Below the pieces are notes generated by a model, which did no database searches, had not been told where the DNA came from, and saw only the letters and a list, made by a program, of their open reading frames with translations. Below, in pieces: positions 36,601 through 47,026 of a stretch of 64,000 nt of DNA (position 1 is its first letter; every line of letters starts with the position of its first letter). Source of the stretch: Macropodus opercularis (Eukaryota; Chordata; Actinopteri; Anabantiformes; Osphronemidae); contig CM061102.1 in NCBI GenBank assembly GCA_030770545.1, positions 13,260,501-13,324,500 of the forward strand, given 5' to 3'. The translations under genes were made by a program, and so were the position numbers.

Positions 36601-39600
36601 TAAAACTATTTTCTGTCCTGTCTTCGTATGTGACGTCGGCGTGTGGCTCACCACAGAGTCCCCAGCGACCTACTTATCACGCGCCGACTCGACTTTCACC
36701 TCAAACGCCACACAGAACCCTCCAGCTGACGGTGCCATAGGTTTCTCCGACTACTCTGGGTCCGGCATGACTTTTCCTCTCAGCGACACGAGCTCTGTCG
36801 CTTTTATTACGTCACAGCAGACTGATCCGCGTACAAGCAGCAGCTCATCTCTGCCAACAACCACATGCTGTAAGATGAGAAGATACTTGATTTGCCTCAT
36901 TGCTGGACGTCTGACCATAACCTAACCTCTGCCAACATTTTATGTAGCCTTTAATATGAACAATCTCTCTCCATCTACCTTCAAGCTCCTCCTGTCATCA
37001 CCAGCTTACAATCAGCGAACGTTACTGGAAACTCCTTCTGTGTACACTGGTCTGGTCAGATTCACACCAACCAGACCTACTTGGTCGTCCTAAGCGAAGG
37101 GACTGAAGTCATGCACGTGTGGGAAACCACACAGACTGTGATGAAGATGAGGGGACTGCAGCCAGGGGTTCTTTATAAGATCACTGTCACCCCACAGGCC
37201 TGCGCAAGCCACGGACCTGCCCTCTATTTGGTGGTCAGGACTGGTAAGCACAGTTTTTGTACCTTTAACAGCATCGACCAACATTTTATTTATAACTTTT
37301 CCCTGCAGATGCTCAGGTTGTTGACGCCACAGTCCGACTCACTAACATCCAGTTCTCCGCTGACCTGCTGGACACCAGCAGCCAGGTCTACAGAACCACC
37401 TGTGAGAGCATTACGGAGGAGGTCGGCACGGAGCGGCGCAAGGGCCGCGTGGTCGCAGGTCTAAGTTTCACACACGGTTAACAAAGCGTTGTTTGACTGA
37501 CTCGTCTATTACTACTATTACCATTTGTCACTCGCAGATCTTCCAGTATCTGTCTGCAGAGATGGAGGCCATGGTGAATGCAGGCCAGGTGAGAATCCAG
37601 ATCAGAAGCTTTTCCCCAGACAGGGTTGTTGTCAAGTTTTCCATCATCTGCGCCTCCAGACGAAGCCAAGACATTGGTGTCGTGTCCTCCGCTCTGCTAT
37701 TGTCTCTGATGAATAGCTCCATATATACTGTGGATACAAACAGCACGGGCATAGACGGTATGTTTCACTCAACCACAATATAAGTGAAATTGAAAAAAAT
37801 GGACGCATGTGCCAGACAGAGAGGTTTTACCAAATGGTTGCACTGTGGGAACTGTGTAGTCCAATTCACATTTACCAGCCGTCATTCTGTGATACGCTCG
37901 AACAACACAGCCCGATGTACTGAGCCAAAGCGTGTTGTTTTCTGTAGACTTTAACGAATGTGCTTCAGGGGAAAACGACTGTTCTCAGTGGGCTTCCTGT
38001 GCAAACACCTGGGGGACCTTCACGTGCACGTGCCTGGACGGATATAAAGACAACAACCCAGAAAGGCCGGGACGAGCTTGTCAAGGTAGCAGTGGGAGAG
38101 TGTAAACGGATCTAACAACAGCAGGTGTTCACATTTTATAACTAAAGGATCTTGTCTTGTGCAGAAATCCCAACCTTGGAGACGACGCCATCTTTGTCAT
38201 CCATACTTCCCTTCCCTCCCGCTTCAACCAGTGAAACCAGTGCTTCAGGCCAAACCAAAACCATTAGAGCCACATCTACCACACCAGGTTCCAACCCTCC
38301 TATAATCACAGCTGATGCAATTTATGGAGTCCGAGCTATCACTTCTCAAGCTACGGCCACCTCCAGCACTTTACCGACCACTTCTGCACCTGCGACCACT
38401 GTCACCAACTTGTCTACCAACACTTCTTCTGCAAGCGGCGTCGTGCTGAGAAACACCCCCGTGTCAGGGGCCGTCTCAGTCCAGTGCAGGGTTGCAGCCA
38501 TCACTGTGGCAGTTGAGAGGGATTTTCTTCTGAGCAACAACATCAGGGACAGCGCCCTGTATCTGGGCCTGCAGGAATGTGGCGTCAACGGAGGAAACGC
38601 CACCCACGCCGAGCTAACTGTGGCGTGGAATGAGTGTGGCACCAGGCTCGTGCACGTGAGCTTGTTTTCTTTTCTGATAAAGTTGTGCATTTTGACCATT
38701 CGTCTTATTATTTTGAATTATGTTCTTTGTCTCTGAAAAGTGTGTTAACATCTTTTTGTCAGAATGATACCTATTACACAGCGTCTGTAACCCTGTTCAA
38801 CACCATTGACTCACACCTCTCACCCATTGGAGCTATGGAGGCGCCCAGAACACGCCTGGAGGTACCCATCATGTGCACCTACAAGAAGAGCATGTTGATG
38901 TCTTCTGACTTTGGCTCCATGGGGTATGTTTCACTTAGCATCCAGCACATGCTATGCTCTAAATTAGTCATTATCAGAACAATAGATCCTGATGGAGAAA
39001 AATGTAAATACTCTGCTCCTCACTGACATCTGGTTGTGTGCTTTGTTCTCGCCCATCTCCAGGTATGACATGATCAAAGAAATCATTGTGGGCTCGGGGT
39101 CGCTCCAGGCGACGATGGAGTTGTTGAATGGAACATCGCCGCTGTCCCACAACTACAGCTTGTCCCGGCAGGAGGAGGTGGTGATGGAGATCAGCATCAA
39201 CACGTCCTCTGATCTTGTGAAAGTAATCGTCAACAAGTGCTGGGCCACTCCTACCCCAAACCCTGCAGACACCGACAGCTACACGTTCGTGGAGAACAGG
39301 TCTCACTCCGAGTTTACCTTCTTTCGTAGATGCAGTTTGCATTATCATGGGACTACAGTGTTTATCCTTGATACAAGTTAAAACACTATGACTACCACAG
39401 CCATGCTCGGCACCTCTAAAACTCAGTAATTAACACATTATACACTGCAGCATAGTATTATTGCCATTATTGTCACATCACTAATAACAGACATTGAATT
39501 GATTTTAGACACTAATAGCATTATAAACATACTGTCAAGTGGCTTGATTCAATTATTATACATATAATATATAATTTATTGGATGACAGACAGATAATTG

Positions 39601-40945
39601 TGGTCAATATTTATATTTAATGTTCATATTTGCATATGAAAACTGTATTTAAGTTAATGTATTCATTTGAACAATGCTGGTAGGAAACAAAGAGTAGATG
39701 AGAATGATATCATCAAACGCTGCCGTTATGTCCCAGTTCGTTCAAGGTCAGGGAAACAAGACAGTTTACTGTTTTAATGGTAGAGTTGGTTTCACACAAC
39801 AACAACAACAACAAAACGTGATGACCACAAAGAGGCAGCAAGTAGCCTGGCAAAAAAAAGAACAGCAGCTCAGGTTAGCACACAACCGCAGCTCCAGTTA
39901 ACAAGAATAAAACAAAAGTCTAACAATCCGTCAGTCACAGCCGCCCAGCTCACAGCTACACAAGGCCTGTTCAAAAACCACGCAGGAGGCGGTTTTGCCT
40001 TCTGATTGGCCTTCGGGTCCGATCGAGGAAGGACGCCCCAATCGGCTGCCAGCGTCGGCGACGGTAAAGGCGGGTGCAGACGTTTAACCCACCAATACCA
40101 GACAGGCATCCACACGCTCCAATTTACATAGGGCACTGTAAGACCCCCCATTAGGCGCGTTACAGGTGAATACGGCCAAATTAAACTGTGCTGTCAAAAT
40201 GCGGCTGCGCAGTCGTGGACGTGCTTGTCAGCGGTTCCACGGGCTGCTCGCGTCCACACAAATGCTGACACCAAGCGGTCTCACGTCTTTGTCCCCGTGT
40301 CCACAGCTGCTCCCTGAACGCCCACACCAAGGTGCTGACGAACGGCCAATCCAGCAGGTCGCGCGTGTCCGTGCAGATATTCTCCGTGGTGAACCTGGAC
40401 GCGGTGTATCTGCACTGCCAGGCCCACGCGTGTGTCCAGACGGGCTCAGACGCCTGCGTCACCGTGAGTCCACAAAACAACACACGGGGTTAAACTTTCA
40501 GCGTGAACTGTGGATGTGACTAAAGGAAGCCGTGCGTAATGTGCGTGTGTTTGCAGAACTGTCTCCAAAGAGCAGGTCGGGCTTCAAACACCATTGGATC
40601 GGCCACCGGTTCCGTTGGGCCGCTACAGCGATCAGAGGAACGTGAGTGTTTGTTCCGTGGGTCTCCTTCTATCACCACTTTGGTTAAGAGGCTGGGAAAC
40701 ACACACCAACATGTTTGCTTGTCAATCAGAACATTTCTCCGCTCGCGTTTCTTGCAGAGGCCTCGGAGCAGGGATATGACACCGTGCACGTGGTGGGTCT
40801 CTCCTGCCTCGGAGTCGGCCTGTCGCTCTTCTTTATTGTTGGCTTTGTCTGCCTGTTCTACTGCCAGAGGAACCGCATCGGCCACTACAACTTCAGCGTC
40901 AAGGCCAAGCAGGAGCCCTTCACCGTCCTGGACCTCAGCGCCTGA
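33661..40945 (+). CDS. umodl1: Uromodulin-like 1 (17 exons, 1087 aa)
   Basis: Type I membrane/extracellular zona-pellucida-domain protein. Exons: 33661-33736, 33912-34146, 34367-34515, 34754-34881, 35089-35275, 36003-36143, 36570-36869, 36986-37243, 37309-37421, 37538-37757, 37948-38085, 38165-38655, 38763-38923, 39063-39299, 40307-40463, 40557-40641, 40758-40945 (3264 nt, in phase). Order of parts: signal peptide 1-20; EMI domain about 35-100 (TRCCDGYVPVGPYC); WAP domain about 110-150 (DCVWDTDCPGWQKCC); SEA-like about 155-258; calcium-binding EGF 260-305 (DVDECAEP); Ser/Thr-rich 306-405; fibronectin III 407-490; SEA-like 494-600; EGF 603-648; Ser/Thr-rich 650-750; ZP domain about 755-1010; transmembrane helix 1037-1061; short tail. 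The exon 2 donor (GA|GTGCAC) is weak but is the only one keeping phase. The start of exon 7 is uncertain. It has fewer modules than human UMODL1. Confidence 0.93.
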
Positions 40946-43900
40946 GTCTCCACAAAACGCACGTCTTGCAAAAGCAGATCAAGCAGCAAGTGCATACAGC
41001 GGCCACTAGGTGCCACTGTTGCACCATTCAAATGTTAGCGGACATTGCAAATCTTTGCACATTAAGTAACGCGTTATATTGTAATGTCAAATAGAGATAA
41101 AGCGCAGTTTAGAAATATATAAACGTTGCATTAATAACTCTATGTATATCTGCATATCTTCACCCACGGTCCACTTCATTAGTAACACCTTTACAGTCTA
41201 GTTCAATCCGTTAATTCTATCTGCTTATAATTTCTTCTGTTAAATGGTAATAATTCTACTATATGGCTATTAATGGGGCCACTGTAGGTGTTATAATGGG
41301 ATGATGAGGAAATGATTGTAATGTTTTGGCCTTTCATACATCTTTTTATGTGTTGTAAAAGTACAGTTAAGGGCTGTATTGATTTTACTGTACAGACTGT
41401 ACAGGTGCTCTGAGTAAAGTGTGTTTGTATAAATGATCATGTCCATACAGTTCAATACCCTTGAAATACACAAATTGCCTCCATCTTTATAAAACGTTAG
41501 CACTTTATTGTTGATTGCTTTCTTATTTACAGTCACACGTCCATTATGTGTCCGGGAGTAGTTTGTTGTGTAACATTTTCCGTCTGCTCCTGTGGTGTGC
41601 TAGTAAGTAGACACTTGGGGGTGCTGCTGGTGCAAGTCTTCATCTGTAAATAACAGCATAACAATACAAGATGGCTTCCTGCATGCACAGAGGAATCGGA
41701 TCAGAGGACACCGCGGCGTTGTTCCAACATTTCCCATAATCCCCCATTCTTGATTACAGAGTCATAAGTGCAGCTTTTGACAGAGGTGAGTGGTGGTGAA
41801 TACTAATCAGAAGAGCCTCTCTCTCTGTGTGAGGAGGTCCCTGGAGGCCTGTGGTGAAGGAGGACTTACTACCATCTGGAGCGCTGCAAATGCTCCGCCT
41901 CCTAATTAACCCGTTCAGCCTCACCATCTGAGACCTGGCAACCTGTCACTATGGCAACAGCCTCGGTGCAGGGTACCGATGGAAGGGAGGAGGGGAGTCG
42001 TAGTGAGTGAGCAACAACGATCAAAGGGGGGGAGAAAACACGAAGCGAACCATTTTAGCCTGAGAGTGTAAAACTGGCTGAAATGTTCCTGTATTACTGA
42101 TATAAGAAATGGAATGTGTTTCAGCATGACGGAGCTCACGAGACCTGCAGGCATTTCATTTGCAATTTGTAAGGTTTTTGATCATTCACACACACACACA
42201 CTGCTTATTTCCACTCATTAAACTCATTAAACACCCCTGTTATGGTTTTACCTGTAAAGGGAAGTGAGCGGTGTAATTGCACTGTCTAGTCCTGCCACAG
42301 TTTGCGTTGCTCACTGGTTACTTTTCAAATAACAGTATTACAAATTATTATAGAGAGCAGGAAAAGTGACAGATATGCAAATCAGAGGTAGAGCTTATGG
42401 CCTAGATGTTCCTCTGGTGTAACACAGTGATGTCTCTCTCTCTCTCTCTGAGTTTTAAATTATTTGTGTGTGTTTCATCATGATGGGTGAGTGGATGATG
42501 AAGTCTGACAGTGTCGCCCCCCCACCCCCCCCCATTCCAGACAACAATATCTCAGAAATCTTCAGCTACGACGATGTTGTGATGAAAGGGCACCTCCACG
42601 CTGTCCTGGCTGTGTGGATTGTTTATGTGTATATCACACTTATTGTGAAGTATGAAGGAAATGTGAGTTCACGCTTTAATGAGCCACTCGAAAAGATTTC
42701 AAGAAGAAGCATGTGCATATATTAAACCATGAAGTGAACACAGGCAAATCTGCACGTTATGCTCATTTATTAGACTAAAACCAGTTAATGTACAGTACAT
42801 TTTTCGTTATCGTTTTGTAAGCACTTTATGGTTTGGTGTTTCTAACAATATCAACATACTCCTTTAAAATAATTGCGTGAAATCAGAAAATGATGTAGCA
42901 CCTTTGCAATAATGCCGTAGATCAAACAGCCCACAGCCGTTTCAAACATGCGTATACTTCAAACGTGAGGACAGGCAAATGTTTCTTTTCCTAGACTTAA
43001 ATGCTAAATATTTACAGTACAGAGCAACTGTCTCTGTTGCACAGGTTTATCTGCCTGCACGTGCAGAGGCGGAGCTATTCAGTCTGGTTCACATCTATGG
43101 CAAAGCGTACGACGCCACTGCTCCTCCGAGGTTCGGGTCTCTCCAGTGGTGGCTGTGGTTCTCCTCCAGCAGCACCCTGGGAATGACGATGACTGGGTCG
43201 GAGAACCTCGTCTTTAGCATCTCTAGGAGGCAGCACACGATTAAGACAGCAGAGAAGAAGGAGGAGACAGAAAGAGGACATATGATGAGGCATTTCTTTC
43301 AGACAGACAGTAAGTCACTGGGCTGGGTTGAGCTGAGCACCCTGTGACCCTGAAAGTATGCTCTTTAGGGTTGAACTCACTTATTTTCCTGTTTGCTTGC
43401 CATAAAAACATGCAATGAATAATTAAATATTTACTACTTTACAATTTGTTTGCAATTGTTGTCTGTGTAATCTGGGATTTCATTCGATCACAGTGACAAC
43501 AACAGAATGTCAAACACACAGTGATGGTCTCAGGGTGATGCAGCACAAACATGGTAACTGAATCCCATTCGGAATGGAAATCAAATAGAGTGAAGATCAT
43601 TAACATGCACTTACAATTTCCATTGAACTGTCTTTCCAAAGCAGAGCCGCTTTCCTCATTCCACTCATCCTTACCCCACATGAGTTCATCTCATATCCAT
43701 GCTAAAACTCAACAGGTAATCTATTGCAGACACAGTGCAAAATCTAGACCAAAACAATTAAACATGAAAACAGTGGCATCATGCTTCAGAAAACAATATA
43801 TTTTTTTAATTCTTTTATTACCCACTGACAACGAGCTCACGTGTGTGAAGTAATGGCCTCAATTCCCTCCACAATCATGCATTTGGTGTGAACCATGGGG

Positions 43901-46900
43901 AGCGTGTGAGCTACAGAGGTTCATGGTGTTGGAGATGACTGGATTCAACCTGCGGCCTCCTTAAGAACAGCCACCTTAAGGAATCTTACATGTAGTGTAG
44001 ATGTGACAGCAGGCAGTCAGACAGCCCCATTCACCCCCCCACACTCTAGAGTCCATATGGAAGAGAAATACAGAGGCTATGACCTGAGGGGTAGACCAGA
44101 AATAATGTGGTGGTTCACCAGAAAAACAAAACTGTGCCACTGCAATAGAAAACAAAATTAAAACACAGCTCCATGAGTGTGTATGAATGGGAATGAGTGG
44201 CAGTTGTGGCTCTGGTGGTCTATTCATCCCGGTCGTGCTTGTGACTGGTTACCTGGGATTTGGTAGCGCACAGCCCCACAGGTGTTGCTTTAGAGTCTGC
44301 ACCCAGCCAATATCTCGGATTGGCTGGCAGAGTTGTATGTAGTGGTACTGTTTTAGCACAACCCTTCAAATAAATAAGAAGGTCACTCATTAGCACACAA
44401 GCACACAAAGTGGACACAGCATCATCCAAATGTGGCATCCTCAGCTATTCTAACCACAACATCACACTAAGTAAGGGAGAGAAGAATCACACATTTGAGG
44501 CTGTTTGCATCATTTGTACAATAACACAAGAGCTGAAAAGGACATGACAGTTTATTCTGGAATAGGTTTCTGGACATCCTTTGACGTGCATGCTGCTCTG
44601 TAAGGTGGATGAGTTCTTGGAATATATTGAGACATGATGCACAAATAATATATTCTTCGGATCTCACGTGAGAGCAACACGCAGGGTCTGGAGAGGAAGC
44701 CAGAGCCTGTGCCAGAATGCGGCGCAATCTTGGATAAGCATAGAGAGAAGTTACTGTATGAGAACAAAATTCTCTTCCATGTGGATTTGTTTCATGAATG
44801 TTGTCTCACTAAGACAAACACTAGGACGAGAGAAATACTGACTGATACCTGCAAGCACTAATCTTTACCCGATCTTTTTAACAAAAGGAAGCAAGAAGAC
44901 ACTGCTTTTTCTGCGTTTTGCATTTATTTATATTTCATTAAATATGAGCAAGCAAATAGAAACACAAGCACGTCACAGTCAATTATCATCATTTTGCCCA
45001 AAACATAACTTCCATTACCTTACTTTCTATCCTTATTTGTCTAATAATCACAAAGATAGCACCGGTGTGTGGTGTGCCAAGCACTGTTTACATTTACTGC
45101 CCCCCTCCCTTGTGTTAAATGACAAATCGTCCCCCTACCAAAGGCTGCAAAATGCTAATGAGTTGGGAGCCCAGCTAGGACAGACATGGTGGTGGTGGTG
45201 ATGGTTGCCACTGTCTTAGACACCGCTGAGGACAGAGACGATGCACTGATCCAGTCAGAATGCAGAGGAGGAGGCTGAGTAGCAGAATGAGCGAGAACAA
45301 TGAGGCGTTTAACAGGGTTGACCCACGACAGTCAGACATGGCTCTAGGACGCAGCATGTGGACCTGCTATGTCATATACAAAAGTATTAGCTCTATATAC
45401 AACAGAGGTTAGATATATTTAAGTATTCAGTTAACTGTACTTACTCCTTGTCCTCTTTTCTAGCGTATGTCTGACTATGAAAACGTGGACTGAACCAGGA
45501 TTTCACAGAAGCAGGCTCCACAGCTTGTTTTGGTCAGGTTTTTAATGCACAAGCTCTGAAACAGCCAGTCAAAGCGGAAGGTGAGTGCTGGACGAGAACT
45601 GGTAAAAAAACCTGATCAAACCAACGTGATTATCATGCTACAGTACAGTATGTACCTCAAATGTCTGCAAAACAAAGTAGAAGAACGAGGCTTCAGAAAC
45701 AGCGAAGCCAGAGGTTCACCTCACGCAACTTTGTCCTTTTTTGTTTAGGACCAGAATAAAATCGCAGGGAAGTTGTTTTTTTTTGTATATTTACGTGTAA
45801 AGTGTAAAACAAAAGGAATGGGATCGTTTGTGCCGTACTTGAACAGTGACTGTGCTTTATCCGTACAGCTCCTTTGTACTGTGCATGATGGCCAAAGCGC
45901 TATTAGGCTGATATATGAAGGAGTTGAGTTCTCAAACCACTCTGCTCTCACGGTGCTTGATAGACAAGATGTAAACAGAACCACTCAGCACAACACGTTC
46001 CAGCTGCACTGAACTCACCCCTCTCTGATTCTCAGAAATATTATTATTCTAATAGAAGCATCATTATATCTGCACAACAGTGTTTTCTAATTCAGCTAAA
46101 ATACTCATCTGCTATACAAATGACTGGTGTTTAGAGCATAATCAGTTTTGTGTGACCCAGATGGTTAGTTGGCAACAAAACAAATGTTATAAAACAGAGT
46201 CTGAATGGACTAATATTATAATATTCCCCTGTATGAATGAATTTCACACGAATGAAGGTGACAAAACAAGAACATTTGTGTGGCCTGCAGCAGAGTCTCA
46301 ATGAAACCGAAAGTGAATTACAAAATCACACTTAACAAAATGTTTTTCCAACACAGACGCTGAGCACTCGAAACAGAAAACAGTAGCAGAAATGGCAGAA
46401 CCATACAAAACAAGCTGGCGAGCAAACACTTGTAACTAACAAAACAGGACATTTATCAAAGATTTTCAGTTTTGCTGTTTAGTGTAGAAATAACAAAAGA
46501 ACCAATTTAAAAAAAAAACCCAAAGGACCAAATCCTTGATAAACTCAACAAAGCAATCTGCTCAGTTGATCAAAGCCAACAGTTCAGAATTGCTTGTTGG
46601 TAGGCCCATGCAACAAGAGCCATCCATTGGCTAGCTAGACAGCCAGTAGCCATGGCAACCTAGAAATGGAGACAAGCGGAGTGGGGGGTGGTGGGTGGCA
46701 TCAAATGTTGGAGGAAGAGGAGGCTCCTAGCCACGCACCACTACAGCGATCCACTAATCTAATATAGCGTGAGGCAGGAGTTGCTGTGACGTGTCATGTC
46801 TAAACCCCGGCAGCTTAAACCAGCAGTACTGTACAAATGTAGCCAAGAGGTGGTGAAAGACGACAAAGGAGAAGGATACGGAGAAGCTGAGCACAGAGAA

Positions 46901-47026
46901 GAAGAAGAAGAAGAAAGACAGAACGGAAAGAACAGAAACATGGAACCCTTAATTAATTTTGCAGCCTCTGTGTATGATTTCCCCCCAGAAGAAGAAATAA
47001 AAGAAGAAGTAGTGCTAAATGGTTTT
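40946..47026. other. 6-kb interval between UMODL1 and MAP6
   Basis: It includes the UMODL1 3' UTR on the left and the MAP6 3' UTR on the right (a minus-strand ATTAAA at about 45540 is a possible signal). No gene can be named. Several short segments have coding-like composition and splice-like ends (42480-42662 plus, 43045-43309 plus, 43095-43222 minus, 44253-44363 minus, 45175-45339 minus) but they do not assemble into one product. A (TC)n run lies at about 42433-42449. This is also where the human 21q22.3-like and 11q13.5-like gene blocks meet. Confidence 0.5.
45175..45339 (-). other. Possible small single-pass membrane ORF (54 aa)
   Basis: The frame begins MSDCRGSTLLNASLFSL in a reasonable initiation context (G at -3), continues with a leucine-rich hydrophobic helix (about residues 13-31), and ends in a Cys/Pro-rich tail. 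It resembles a membrane micropeptide in layout only; I recognise no family. An acceptor-like atagcag lies upstream of a second ATG. It may be chance. Confidence 0.2.

Noticed and set aside
40539..41009. 156-codon plus-strand open frame across the UMODL1 3' end
   Set aside because: It is a shifted frame through UMODL1 exons 16-17 and the intron between them.
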